Below, piece after piece: positions 34,186-46,100 of a DNA stretch of 64,000 bases. Origin of the DNA: Diorhabda sublineata (taxonomy: Eukaryota > Arthropoda > Insecta > Coleoptera > Chrysomelidae). The notes under the pieces are model-generated. The model was not told where the DNA came from. It saw nothing but the letters and a program-made list of their open reading frames with translations, and ran no database searches. The position numbers were made by a program, and so were the translations under genes. The stretch's first letter is position 1. Each line of letters starts with the position of its first letter. The stretch is from positions 20,103,653 to 20,167,652 of the forward strand of contig NC_079478.1 of NCBI RefSeq assembly GCF_026230105.1, in the 5' to 3' direction.

Positions 34186-35121
34186 TATAAATTACAGACA
34201 TTCGAAAAACCATCATAATCGTGTTCAGGAGGTCTCAAAACATGGGAAAAATGATGTGCCCCCCATTTTTCTTCTAGTCATGCCTACCGTAATAGTCTAA
34301 TTTTTCCTTGAAAAATTCGACTAAATATATAGTGCGAGGATTGCTTATCCACAGCCCTTTGACCCTTTATTAATAAAATGTGGAGGGTCTCAAGCCCTTC
34401 TAACATACATAGGCTTGTAGCCTTAAAAATTTCCTTTGAAAGGGTTTTTTGTACGATGTCATATCTTCAAAATTAATGGAGTTATATAAAAAATAAGAAT
34501 CTAAAATTTTTTTGTGAATTATAGGTTATGAAAAAGTTTCAAATTTTGTCGCACGGATTTTTACTATTGATGCTAAGTTTCCTGTAGGTACATTTAAGAA
34601 TACCAAGAGATGATATACTTATAATCTTGGTAAAGGAGTGTTTCTTAAGGGTTGAATAATAAAAATAAAACAATTTACACACCTTGCGACCTTGTAGATC
34701 TCGATATGAAGAGTCAGATGAAGTTAATTCTAAATTTTCAGGAAAATCAAAGCTGCGTTAACGTATTCGGAGGTTTGAAATTATTTTTAGCTCGAATGCA
34801 CTAATTCCCAGATCAATTTTGAATCGTTAACATGGGAACGAGATAATAGCAGTTCGAATGAATCGCTTGTTTCTTTCCACATTAATTTCCAAACATTTTT
34901 CAATGGCAAGTATCTCTATCTCAAAGGCGTTCGCTAGGGTTAATCATACCTATAGGCTCGAGATAAATGTTTAAACCTATGTGTGAATTGTTCTCTGAGA
35001 GAAAATATATCCTTGCAAAAATTTTGACTTATTTCGTTTTAATGACGATTTTTCACGTAAAATACTAGCATATATCGTTTATCAATAATTATTCTTCTAT
35101 TCTTTCGTCGATATTGTTATT
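33170..35121. other. Gene-free region with unclassified repeat sequence
   Basis: The part around 33540-34600 has a texture like a transposon 3' region (polypurine and CCCC runs, a long TA tract), but no domain, terminal repeat or target copy was identified. Confidence 0.35.
34114..34181. repeat. (TA)n microsatellite
   Basis: About 34 uninterrupted TA units. Confidence 0.95.
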
Positions 35122-35126
35122 TTTAT

Positions 35127-37451
35127 TATTAAATATAGATATTATTATGTATTAGATATTGCCCCTAAATGTTCAGGCTATTTTGTCTGTGTTCAGTTGT
35201 TGTACAATTTTGACAAATATATAGAGTTGTCAGAAAACAGTCAGCGTTTTATATTTTATTTAAGTTTATTGTAGTTTTTCCATTGCAAGGACTAACATAA
35301 CCAATAGGTTATGGGCCCAGAACGTTGTTAAGAAGAATTAGTAATATTTCGTGGCTGAAATCAGTCAAGAAAAATTTAGCGTTTTAATGACAAGGTCAAA
35401 AGAGAAAAGTCTCGAAAGAATTTAGAAAAATGACTACAAATACAACGATAACAATACTAGAAGCTAACAATTTTAGCAACTGGCTGTTTAGGAACAAAAT
35501 ATTATGCCGAAAAGATAAGTGTTGATGAGAGGCAATAGATGGTGATCCAACAGACTCAACAGCAAGTAGAAAAGAGAAGGATGAATGGGAGTGAAGATGC
35601 AAAAGCTCAGTCTATTAATATTCCGGTATACCTATCAGATAAGCATTTAGGTATTATTAAAGAATACATAACGGGCAAAGGACAAAATGAGGCACTTAAA
35701 AATGTGTTTGTAAGGACAAGTTCTTTGACTAAGATGGCATTATGGAGAAAATTATTAACAATGAGAAATAAGGAAATTGAAAAAATGGAAGATCAATTTT
35801 TAAAATTTGATACAGCTATAAGAGATCTCAAAGATATGGGATCTATATTAGATGAAGGAGATAAAGTATGTCTTTTATTGTTTGCTTTACCTCCAAAATA
35901 CAATAATGTACCCACTGTTTTGGAAACAATGGAAAATATTAAGTTAGATCTCGTTAAAGCTAGACTATTAGAGGAAGAACTTAAAAATAATTCACAGTCG
36001 GACACTACAGAATCTAGTTTTAAAGCTTCAAATGGGTGCTATAAATGTGGAAGCCAAGAACACTGGTTTTCACAATGTCCTAAGCGAGACAGAAGTAGAG
36101 GTGGTTACAGAGGACGTGGAAGAAGAAGAATAAGAAATAGAGGAAGACAAAGATCATGTACTCAAAATTCAGGTCAAGCTAATGTTATAAAAGAAAGAGA
36201 GGAAGAAGTGCAACTGTATGCAGCAAATTTATGTTCTGAAACAAATGGAAAAATGACAATGATTTTGTATTCTGGAGCAAGTAATCACTTATTGAAAGAG
36301 GAACTAGAAAATAATATGGATAATATAAGAAAGCTGTACACGCCCGTAACCATTCATATTGCAAACGGTGACATTTTACAAGCAAATAAAATAGGAACTC
36401 TGAAAACAGAAACTCAAGGACAAAAGTTTTGTTTGGAAGGATTGATCGTTCAAAATATGAAACATAATTTGTCATCACTTTCGAAAATTACCTCAATGGA
36501 TCATAAAATTATAGTAGAAAGAGAAAAGACGATTATACGAGATAAAAATTTGCGCTTAAATTGTAAAATCAAGAATGGTCTATATGTGTTGATACTTGAC
36601 AAAATAAGACATGAAGATGAGAAATGTAATGTTATATTAGATGAAGATATATGGCACAGAAGACTGGATTATGCCGGAAAAGATGTTTTAATTCAGTTAG
36701 GATTACCAGCAGAAAATAAAATTTGCTCTACATGTATGGAAAGAAAAGGTACTGATAGAGAAAGAAAATCAACCAAAATTGGCGAATTGATCCACAGCGA
36801 CGTTTGTGGTCCAATGAACCCAACCGCTTTTGATGGATCGCGATATTTTCAGACCATTATCGATGATTATTCGCATTTTGTTGTCGTTAAAACTCTCACA
36901 ACAAAAAATGAAGTTTATAAAAATTTAGAAGTTAACATAGTAGAATTGGAAAGGCAAAAAGAAGTAAATGTTAGAGCGATTAGATTAGATAACGGTGGTG
37001 AATTTACAACAAATAGATTTAAAGAATTCTGCAAGAAGAAAGGAATCATTTTGGAGTATACAATGCCACATACACCACAACAAAACGGAACCGCCGAATG
37101 ATAATGAATAGAACTCTTTTAGACAAAATTAGAACAAAAATAATAGATTGCGGTATGCCTAAAGAAATGTTTGTCAAAAGAAAAATTTGTTGGTTTTCGA
37201 ACCTTTTTTTGGCAATATAAATGTTTAGATTATTAATACATTTAAGTTGAGGGGGTGTATTAAATATAGATATTAGTATGTATTAGATAGTGTCCCTATA
37301 TGTTCAGGGTATTTTGTCAATTTGACAATTTAATTAAAAAAAAATATAAATATAGAGTTGACGTCTTTGAGTTGTCAGAAAACAGCCGGCGTTTTATTTT
37401 TTATTTAAGTTTATTGTAGTTTTTCTATTGCAATGACTAACGTAACTAATA
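35127..37451 (+). mobile_element. Copia LTR retrotransposon, copy 1 (internally deleted)
   Basis: The 5' LTR is 35127-35306 and the 3' LTR 37258-37451. Both start TATTAAATATAG and end in AATA. The element is flanked by the 5-bp target copy TTTAT (35122-35126 and 37452-37456). A primer site GGTTATGGGCCCAG, matching initiator-Met tRNA as in Copia elements, starts right after the 5' LTR. GAGGGGGTG precedes the 3' LTR as polypurine tract. The body covers gag, protease and most of integrase, then jumps to the 3' end, so reverse transcriptase and RNase H are missing. The two LTRs differ by several indels, suggesting some age. Confidence 0.9.
35539..37101 (+). pseudogene. Copia gag-protease-integrase polyprotein fragment
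   Basis: A 520-residue frame. Gag has a CCHC zinc knuckle (CYKCGSQEHWFSQC, about residues 167-180) followed by an Arg/Gly-rich stretch. The protease site reads LYSGASNHL instead of the expected D-S-G-A, so the catalytic Asp is Tyr. Integrase follows, with the zinc region WHRRLDYAGK (one His is Tyr), CSTCMERKG, then the catalytic HSDVCGP, RLDNGGEF and PQQNGTAE. The frame stops at that last motif. The true gag start (about 35430) is separated by stops. It lacks reverse transcriptase, so it cannot act alone. Confidence 0.85.
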
Positions 37452-37459
37452 TTTATTAC

Positions 37460-39195
37460 TTTTAGTTACATTATAATCTTTTGATAAATTTTATAGTTGG
37501 TAAAATCCGAAAAATGTCAATCTAATACTGATTTACGTATTTCCGAATCTATCGTTAGGATTATGCAAGAATGAATGAAAAAAATACGGTTCGACATAAA
37601 AAATAGAGGAAATACCTACTTATTAAATTTTTCTTCCTCTATGGGACACCAGCTTGTCATACGTTGAGTGTTAGAAGTTGATCTCTCGCATTAGATGGTG
37701 GTTTCACAGGCGAGTTCTTTTGGCGGCCCATAAGGCATAATACGGGCTATTGTGAGTGTATACAAGCGGCCGCTTTGGCGGTCCCATTTACGGGCCCACC
37801 CTCTGTGAATTCGAAATTTATGTGCAGCGCACTGTTTGTAGTCACCGTGTACCCAACATTTATAAGCGAGGTGACAACAACACAACATTCTCCTCTTTTT
37901 CTCCTTTTAACATTCGTTATTCATGTTACGGAACAACCTGTTGTTAGATTTACATGATTTTTACAAATTCCAAAATGTTTTGTTGCAAAAAATATATACG
38001 GAATCAAAGACGTAACAAAAATATTTCTATTTAGACCAAAAAATCTAAAATTAAATAATTTTAAAACTCAGAAACGGATTATTTGATTTAATCGAGTGCC
38101 AATGCGGATTTTTAAACCAAAATCCAAACATCTCCATCTGTTTATTCAAGTTCTTACTAGGTTTGAAAAATTTGAAAAACGTACGTTGTCTGTACAATGA
38201 AAGAAAGAAAACCAGAGACTTGAATGATGTATAAGAAAAGAAAACTATAAGATTACATTTTAGAAATAAAAAGTTTGCGTAAATCAAATATGCATAGATT
38301 ATTGGGGCTTCTTTGACAGTGAATCGAAGTTTATGATAATGACAACGAGAAGTTATCCACTACAACTGAACTAAGAAAAAGCAATAAGATTAGAACAAGT
38401 TCAAAATTATATCTGGATGTGGTTATCAATGACGACGGTCACGAAGTGGTTAGGTAATATAGAAGCAAAAATGACGAAAGGAAATGTACAATTAGAAGAA
38501 CTAAATGTTTTCCGCGCTCAACCGGACCTGTAAAGGTCTAGACTAGTACTAGGCTTACATAAGGATAAAAAAATTACAACCAATTCCTTGAATTTTATTC
38601 CCTTCTATGATGTTATGATTAATAAGTTGGTAATACGTATTTTATATAAGCTCCAAATAAGAAGTTGGTTAACCAGGATTCAATATTTAGATATCGATAA
38701 TTTTTCGGAGTGTAATTAATTTACAGAAGTATTTAATACCAAATTTTTTCGAAGGTCTTGGAGATGCAACCTAAAAATCTCCAGAAAGGCGAAGCTACAT
38801 CAGTACAAAACAATCAGAAGACCCACAGTGGACTAGGAAAACGAAACGTTGATTCTTAACAAAACAGATGAAGGGAAATTAGATTTATTATGGAATAAGG
38901 AATTATGACTGACAAGAATAAATAATGAAATACGAAATTTGGTAGAAGTAGAAATGCGTTAGATCCAAAAGAGTAGAGTCACATGAAGATAATGCCAGAT
39001 TTAAGATTTTAGAACAACAATAAAAAAGAAAAAATAGTAAGTAGAGATGATGGAAGACCTAAGCGTTCAAAATAAAATCGATAAATGTATCATACCACGT
39101 TTCCATTTGTGAATATATTCCTAATGATGCCTGGTGTTTGGTGACAATTCATGGGTATTATTTACAGGAGCTGCTTTAACCTTTATTAGACTATC
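37460..39195. other. Gene-free region, partly unclassified repeat
   Basis: A 250-bp stretch at about 37690-37940 is clearly richer in GC than its surroundings, with a NotI site (GCGGCCGC). The part 38290-39050 has the look of a decayed repeat (many stops in all frames). No family could be assigned to either. Confidence 0.35.
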
Positions 39196-39420
39196 TCTAC
39201 ACTCCCTGGCCAAATTATTAGACGCACTGCAAGATTTCATATAAAATATTAATTACCGAGTGATATTGCACCGTTTTATTGTTTAAAAATGCATTGTTTT
39301 TTATTTTTATATTATCTAATAAATGACCAATTAATTTAACATAAATAAAATTTAGATTTCAATCAAATATTTATTAAATTTTGCAGAAAAGTTTTAAATT
39401 CTGCGCGGCATGCTACCAAT

Positions 39421-39727
39421 TCAAGACTGTACTGTCTCCTGTATTTGAGGATGATGATTCCACACATGAATAATCTTTTCTAGAAGCTGGGTTTTGTTGG
39501 TAATCACATCCTTAGCTACTTCTCTTTCCATTAGCTCCCACACATTTTCAATCGGATTCATATCGGGACTATTACTCGGCCAATCTAACAGAGGGATATT
39601 TTCTTCAGCCAAAAAAGTTTTGACAGACCGAGCAGTGTGGCAGGGAGCTCTATCATGCATGAAAGTGAATGGTTATCCATTTGGAAACCATTCTCTGAGC
39701 TGCGGAATCAAGTGATTTTGTACTGAT
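39421..39727 (-). pseudogene. Tc1 transposase, C-terminal part
   Basis: Reads MHDRAPCHTARSVKTFLAEE, then LLDWPSNSPDMNPIENVWE, the conserved Tc1 catalytic segment with the second Asp (HD, where QDN is common) and the final Glu of the DD34E triad. Upstream (to 39727) ITLIPQLREWFPNG continues to the insertion point. The N-terminal part lies at 41898-42640. Confidence 0.9.
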
Positions 39728-39747
39728 CTGGGGCCTATTCCACAATA

Positions 39748-40565
39748 CAGTAGAACTCCAATTATCCGAACTCCGACTATCCGAATCGCCGATTATCCGA
39801 ATCACTTTCAGAAGGAAATTTGTCCAAAAAAAGTCTAAGTGACGCTAAGACGTGCGTGGAATAATCTGAAAGGCCTACCGTCTGAGAAGAACAAAAAAAA
39901 AGAATCTGAAGAAAATGAGAAACAAGAAAATGGAGAGGATGAAGATGATGCAGATGCGTTGCCACTAGAGGAAATAAGAAAAATGATTGTAAAAATTCCT
40001 GGTTGTACAGAAGTAAGTGTTGAAGATGTAGGAGAGTGGATGGCTTGTGACACGTCTGACTGGTTTTCAAATTCTCAATGACGATGAAATTGTTGAAAGT
40101 GTGAGAGAAGATGTTGAAGTGGAAGTGGAAGAAGAACTTTCTGCTGATGTAGTAGACGCTGGACCATCAGCTAGTGAAGCATTTGCTGGCCTCGAGACTG
40201 CTTTGAAGTGGATGGAGCGTCAGCCCGAGTGTGACCACTTGCAACTGCTCACCGTCAAGCGAATGCGTGACCTGGCTGCCCTAAAACGGATGAAGAACGC
40301 AAAACAGCTTACATTGACGGAGATGTTTGAAAAACAATGATTTTTATTTTTAAACTTGTACATAAGTACATTTTATTTATATTTAAAACATACGAAAATA
40401 TCATGTTTCTTTCATTTAATTCAATAAAAAAAATAGTGCAATATCAAAACCTAGCTTTTTTTCTCTCCAATGGCAATTTTTTTTAAAAAAACTCCGATTA
40501 TCCGAATATTTGATTATCCGAATGGGTTCCGGTCCCCATTAATTCGGATAATTGGAGTTCTACTG
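39748..40565 (+). mobile_element. Tigger-like (pogo) element inserted in Harbinger
   Basis: Both ends begin CAGTAGAACTCCAATTATCC (inverted) and are flanked by TA (39746-39747 and 40566-40567). The 818-bp body carries only the C-terminal part of a transposase, so it is a deletion derivative. It is the youngest of the three nested elements because it interrupts the Harbinger terminal repeat. Confidence 0.9.
39839..40340 (+). pseudogene. Tigger/Jerky-type transposase C-terminus
   Basis: Two overlapping + frames (39839-40081 and 40047-40340) together give TLRRAWNNL, an acidic section (EENEKQENGEDEDDADALPL), a helical PGCTEVSVEDVGEWMACD and a tail with ALKWMERQPECDHLQLLTVK. This matches the C-terminal region found in Tigger-type transposases. 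The DNA-binding and catalytic parts are deleted, and one frameshift is near 40060. Confidence 0.65.
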
Positions 40566-41120
40566 TAATACTTTGCACTTTGCAATTTATTTTCAAATTC
40601 CTGATCCACAATAACAAGAAGTTACAAAGTGAAAAGTGCTAAGTGAAAAGAATACATCGATAAGCTATATTTTTTCCGATTTTTGTTCCACAATATATAT
40701 CTCTTCGCAAAATACCAATTGTCATCTTGACACTTGTCAAATTATTCTGCTAAGGGTTTGAGTGGTTTGCAAAAATAGTTTATTCATATAAATATGGGAA
40801 AAAAAGATTTGATCATTAAAAAGAAGCGCAATATATTATTTGGAAATTTCAAAACAACCTCTAATGCAGACAAGCAAAACGCATGAGAGAGTATATCGTC
40901 ATTGCCTAAGTCTTTAGAATTGGCGTCTCCAGAAAAAAGTGGACCCATGTACGAGACAATTTGTTCGGCTTATGGAAAAGCCGCACTTTGGTAAGTTCAC
41001 GTAATAAATAATTCAAAATGTTCAGTACATTTGAGTTGTTTGTGTTTCGTAGAATAAACGATATAATGCACGTCGGACAGGAACATCGGGGGGGGGGGGA
41101 AAGACAAAAAATTAGGCGAA

Positions 41121-41416
41121 GTGGATTTGGCAATACTTGATATTTTGAATGAAGATAATGCGGTAGTGGATGGAATAAATCTTCCAGAAACTCAACCAAT
41201 GCCAAATGCGAGTACCTCTCGCAACACAGTTTCTAACGAAACTGGAACTGAAATTTTGAAAGCTGAAATTGACTACCACGAGGAAAAGAGAAAAAAGACA
41301 GCAGAAAATTGTGTGCAAAACAAGAAAAACGAAAAAGAGTCTTTATTAGGAGGTGTTAAAACTAGAAAAAGACCACCCACATACAGAAGGAAACCCCGCA
41401 ATGTTGAAAAATTGTT
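41121..41416 (+). pseudogene. Harbinger accessory (Myb/SANT-like) protein fragment
   Basis: The frame MDLAILDILNEDNAVVDGIN continues into a Ser/Thr-rich section, then a basic stretch (HEEKRKKTAEN, RKRPPTYRRKP) typical of the C-terminal part of Harbinger accessory proteins. An upstream piece near 40920-40980 may be the end of the Myb-like domain. It converges with the transposase fragment on the other strand. Confidence 0.45.
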
Positions 41417-41419
41417 GTG

Positions 41420-41710
41420 CTATTCGGGCCAACGTACGAATGTTGTACAATTGACAACTATTAACATAGCATTGACAACCCGATACACATTTCTGCATAC
41501 GGCTGCTTTCCTAATTCCATGTATTGCGGCTATAGCATGAAGTTGACATCCATTTCCTAGCCAATGCAAGGTAATCAGCAACTGCTGCTCAGGTTGAAGC
41601 GCTTTATTCTTTCCTGTGGGATGTCTTAAATGTTGTCCAATATGTTGTAACACAATATCTACACCCTCTGAAGTCAATCGAAAAGCTTCTTTGAAATGAA
41701 AATCACCCAA
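41420..41710 (-). pseudogene. Harbinger transposase N-terminal fragment
   Basis: FKEAFRLTSEGVDIVLQHIG and LQPEQQLLITLHWLGNGCQL, then HAIAAIHGIRKAAVCRNVYR, match the N-terminal helix-turn-helix region of HARBI1-type nucleases. The DDE core is absent. It differs clearly from the Harbinger copy at 23.6-24.6 kb, so two families are present. Confidence 0.75.
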
Positions 41711-41897
41711 GTGTTCAAAGTTGAAGCGCTCTTATTGACGTAAGTTCTTATCTGCAAAGTTTTTACAAAAAAAATTGACAAGTGCAAAGTTAGTGTAAGT
41801 TAATTGTGGAAGACAAAGACTTTTCACTTTGCAGCAAATGCAAATTGAAAAGTGACAAGTGCAAAATTGCAAAGTATTATTGTGGAATAGGTCCCTG

Positions 41898-42640
41898 GCC
41901 TTATTATTTCTCTTATGATGTAAAGACGTCCAGTGCCCTTGCCGCTGATGACTGACCAAATCATCACTTTGGTGGGATGTTTAACCGTTTGAACGACACA
42001 GTCAGGATGAAACTTTTCTCCACAACGACGACGCAAATACAGAGCTTTATTCTGAGAAATTTCGAATGTGCTTTCGTCACTGAAGCAGACCTACAAAAAT
42101 AGAAAAAAATATATAAACTTCCATGTTTCTTTACTTTATTTAACTGAAAACGATATGAATGTATAAATTTTTGATTAAATTACAATATCTTATCGATCTC
42201 CAGAAGTCCACATCTTTGTCTTTCCATTGTTTAGCCCACTTCAGGCGCTTTGCTTCTATTGCAACTGTTTACTTGGGCTTCCTGACGGGGCGACAGGCCT
42301 TAAAATCTGGCTCTTTCAATTTTCTTCGAACAGTGCGTTCAGAAGAATTTACGCTAGCATCCTGGAGTTGTGATTTTATCATGTTTGTAGTAGCAAATCT
42401 GTTTTAGAGACAAATTTTCTTCAAACATCTTTCTAAACGTGGAGTGAAAATTGGTTTTCTACCGCATCTTTTCTTTCTTTTTGGACTTCATTCCTCTTCT
42501 GTCTCAATTTTCTTTTTTATGCGCCGTACACTAGCTTCAGGAATCTTCAATCTTCGTGAAATTTCGCGGTTTGTAAATGTTTTCGCATTCACAAGGGCCT
42601 TCACTTCAGTTTTTTTTCGTGGTGAAAGATTGTCTTTTCT
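41898..42640 (-). pseudogene. Tc1 transposase, N-terminal and central part
   Basis: The start MGRKDNLSPRKKTEVKALVN near 42640 and FTNREISRRLKIPEASVRRI form the paired helix-turn-helix. VCFSDESTFEI with the first catalytic Asp follows near 42070-42090, then RRRCGEKFHPDCVVQTVKHP and VMIWSVISGKGTGRLYIIRE up to the Harbinger insertion. Between 42092 and about 42190 an unexpected 100-bp AT-rich stretch ends in TTTTTGTAG just before VCFSDE. It could be an intron or a small insertion. Confidence 0.85.
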
Positions 42641-42929
42641 ACCCATAAGTCCAATTAGTTTTTTCAAACACAATAACAAATGAAATAAACAAATAACTGA
42701 GTTAAATAAACAATCGCAGTCCAAAAAGACACAAAAACACGCCCGTACCTGATGAGATTCCGATCGCGACTAATACAGGTTGGTACTTGTTTACTTCCAT
42801 GTATCACATTGTGAACACAGTATTGCCATATGTTAAAATTAAATACAAATAGGGAGTCTACAATAAATTTTTAATTAATTATTTAAAAAATACAGTGCGT
42901 CTAATAATTTGGCCAGGGACTGTACAGTC

Positions 42930-43609
42930 AATAACTAATTGAAGCGAGCGATGAAATAAAAAAATTCATAAGAATTGATCAATAGAAAAGAAATCAAATC
43001 GTATAGCGCCGATTATCAATTCATTTGAGTTTTTGCTTTAGTTTTAGTTTTTAGGCTGGTGAAAAATTTCATAAATTTACTTCGAAATCGAAATTAACAT
43101 TTACTTAACAAAATAAATTAATTTGTATCTATCGCATTTTATATAATTGAATTGACGTTATATAGAAAAATAAATTCGCTTCAATCGGAAAGAAAGAAAA
43201 ATATGTTAACTGACGAAATAACAAAATAAAAGCGGAACTGAAACGATTCCTTTTAGCTAACCCGACAAAGAATACGAAAGTTGAGCATGAGCCTAAAAAC
43301 ATTTTTTGCCAAAAGACCTTTCGGTATACGTTGTTGGAGAAGAGATGCATTCACAATAGTTTCACATTAAATCGAGCAAATGAATGAGTTGAGACTCTCC
43401 TAACCTTGTGTGAAAAGTATTTAAACGTTCATAAACAAGTTTAAAAGTCTAATAAACCCGACCGGAGCGCAACTTTTTCAAAGCGGGATCTTAATATGTT
43501 AATGAGACAGATTATTACGGAACACGTGTGAAGTTTTTAGCTTTCTCTTTCTAATACTCGGAACGACTTTTTTTTTCCTTTTCAATAGCCAAAGGCTATC
43601 CACTAGTAG

Positions 43610-43696
<87 letters not shown>

Positions 43697-44220
43697 AAAA
43701 AATATATTCTATTATTTAACAATTAAATTCTCGTATTTTTTTTAACCGTCTCACATTTATCAGCATTTATATCTAAATAATTTCTGTCATCCAAGTTTCA
43801 TTATGTACCTGAAGGCTTTATGTACCGAGACAAAAACAAAAAAAAATGTAGTACACAAAACGATGTTACAAAATAACATACTTTATGAAATATTAATAAC
43901 ATTTAGTTGTTGCTGTCAGCGAAATGTTTCAGGATACCTGATCGTTAGTGAAATACCTATTCGGAGAATTAATAAATTGATGGGAGAGTCTACTCCGAAT
44001 AAAATTTGAATTATTAAGGGGCTGATTCAGCACAAATTATATTATTTAATTTGAATCAATTTAATATTGAATACAAATAAGAAAATTAAACGGTAATAGA
44101 ACACAGTAGAGTCCTTTGTTTATATGATTTCGTAGTCAAATAAAATAATGGAACAGTTCTATAATGTTCTTTCTCAGTATTATTAAAGGACTTCATATTA
44201 GTTATAAATACAGCAGACAA
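42930..44220. other. Intergenic, nothing recognised apart from (TA)n
   Basis: AT-rich DNA without recognisable exons. Confidence 0.45.
43613..43693. repeat. (TA)n microsatellite
   Basis: About 40 TA units. Confidence 0.95.
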
Positions 44221-44269
44221 AACATTGTAACTTAATAATATTTCTGATAGTTGTTGAGACAAATTGGAT

Positions 44270-44700
44270 TGTTTTGAAAAAGAAACAACGACGTTTAGTA
44301 CAAAAACAAGTGAATTGGAGATTTAGCAAAAAGCTGGAATCATTTGAGTGAAACTACTCTTGTTGTTTTACAAACAATGTATTCAAAACAACTTTAATTT
44401 ATCACTGCTTCTTGATGAAAAAAAGCTTCAAAATGTTTTCCGGATTCTGCTCCATCGAAAAGAACCATTTGAAATTAATTTGCTGAATTTAAAAGTTTAA
44501 ACGATGATGATGGAAGTTCTGGTCATCCTATTGATGTAGTTACTCCAGAAAACATCAAAAAGTCCAAAAATTGGTTTAACCTAATCGTAAATTGATATTG
44601 CATGGATTGGTCGAGGTCTTAAAGAAATCAGAAAGTAGTGTGTTTACAATTATGCATGAACATTTGACCATGATGGAGTGGTGGACGTATTGATGATTCA
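44270..44700 (+). pseudogene. Mariner transposase N-terminal fragment
   Basis: Broken + frames give DDDGSSGHPIDVVTPENIKK at about 44501-44562 and, further on, SESSVFTIMHEHLTM. This is the linker and second helix-turn-helix of a mariner transposase different from the other copies here. The catalytic part is missing. Confidence 0.65.
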
Positions 44701-44719
44701 GAGCAGTCTTTGATTATAT

Positions 44720-45680
44720 TAACATGTAACAAATTAGATTTTTTGTATCGATAAGTTTATCACTTGATTCCGGAATCAAAACGATCATCATCTGAGTGGA
44801 TTGCAGGGGCTATCTCCCGAATTATTGTCACATTGATAAAAGCTAGATTCAAAGAATGAGATGTCACTACGAAAAATTGATTTAATGGTATGTACCAGGA
44901 AAAGTGATATTTAGGATGAGGAAAAACTGTAGTACATGCTTTTGAATGCACAAATAAGATAGTAAAAACGGAAGTATACAAAGTAGACAGTACACACACA
45001 CAACGAAATATTCTAATAATCAAATTAAAAAGTTTAGAAACATTACATACAAATTTTATCAGAAATACGTTTTTATGAGTTATAAATAAATCAATTTTTT
45101 AATTGTATTCGCGTCGATAAAACATTTGCCCCTTTCTTCCTTTAATATACCTAATTCTCTATAAAATTAACCATACGTCGATGACTGTGATGAATATTTT
45201 GCAAGTCCTGTACTGTAAAAAGTCGAGGGCACAGGTGTTAGTTTGCATTTATGCACAATAACTGTTTATATAAAATTATAGACATTTACCGCAGCCTTTA
45301 TTATAATACGAGGACTCGGATGTGTTCGTGAAATATGACGTTCTTAGTTGGGTACCGCGTTTTCATTCGATTTCTATAGAAATTGTCGTACGATTCGAAT
45401 TCGATTCCGTTCTAATTGTTTTAAACAATAACCGTGAAATAATACGATTACAGTTATTCACGAATAACGGTTGTATCTATTATCGAAATTAGTTTGTAAA
45501 ATTAATCGACAATATTAATATCTACTGAATTCCATCTAGTAAATCCAATTTATCTACAAATAAATAGAATACCTCATAAGGGGTGTTGTATTTTCCGATT
45601 AACATTGAGTCGAGTTTCAATTATTGCATAGAATATGCTAATTTCGAGTTGATTTTTTTTTGGTTTGGTATCGATTACAT
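44720..45680. other. Intergenic, nothing recognised
   Basis: AT-rich. No exon, RNA gene or repeat border identified. Confidence 0.45.
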
Positions 45681-45689
45681 CGAACGTGG

Positions 45690-45975
45690 CAGCTACTACC
45701 ACCATCGCGGCGGCTCGGTTTTCCTTCAGTCGAAGATAATGGCAAAGCAGTGCTGAGTGTCGGCGAACGATGAAAGGGCCGATACCCTGCCGTAGGACAC
45801 ATTACAATGATAATGGTGGAGGTTGACGTGGCGAGCGTGCCGCCGTGCCGCCCTCAAATTATACCAACTGGACATCTGGAGATACCATCGCGAACCACCG
45901 ATCCAACATTCACTTTTATATTTCTATATACTTTTTCATCGATTGATGGTGACTTGCTTTGCTTCGGGCAACGTG
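45690..45975. promoter_or_regulatory. GC/CpG-rich island with initiator-like TCAGTC
   Basis: In otherwise AT-rich DNA this stretch has many GC and CG words (CATCGCGGCGGCTCGG; GTGCCGCCGTGCCGCC). TCAGTCGAAG at about 45738 fits the arthropod initiator TCAGT. GTATGT near 45973 could be a splice donor. It could be a promoter with a 5' noncoding exon of a + strand gene. No downstream exon supports this. Confidence 0.25.
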
Positions 45976-46100
45976 GTATGTGTGGGATTTTTATGGAAAA
46001 CATATTTTTATTGCGAGTAGAAATTGTAATGAAGTTTATAAATAACAATGCAAATTCTATAAATTCAACAAAGAATCTCATACTTAATTAAAGCATCTTG

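Larger units (their letters stand above)
39731..41894. mobile_element. PIF/Harbinger element inserted in Tc1
   Basis: The left end is GGGCCTATTCCACAATA and the inverted right end GGACCTATTCCACAATA. It is flanked by 3-bp target copies CTG (39728-39730 and 41895-41897). Subtracting the Tigger-like insertion at its left edge extends the terminal match to about 27 bp, since both ends continue AATACTTTGCA. It contains pieces of both Harbinger proteins, on opposite strands. Confidence 0.85.
39200..42922 (-). mobile_element. Tc1-type transposon carrying nested insertions
   Basis: Inverted ends share TCCCTGGCCAAATTATTAG followed by ACGCACTG and are flanked by TA (39198-39199 and 42923-42924). Removing the Harbinger insertion (39731-41894) leaves about 1.56 kb, the normal Tc1 size. 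Transposase pieces are on both sides of the insertion, in the same minus orientation. It is the oldest of three nested elements. Confidence 0.9.

Noticed and set aside
36185..36478. 97-codon frame also seen at 60665-60958
   Set aside because: Occurs twice only because it is the antisense of the two Copia copies.
34114..43693. Two long (TA)n tracts as possible element borders
   Set aside because: No terminal repeats beside them; simple microsatellites explain them.
45807..46091. 94-codon frame over the CG-rich island
   Set aside because: Becomes plain AT-rich translation in its second half; overlaps other frames of similar length.
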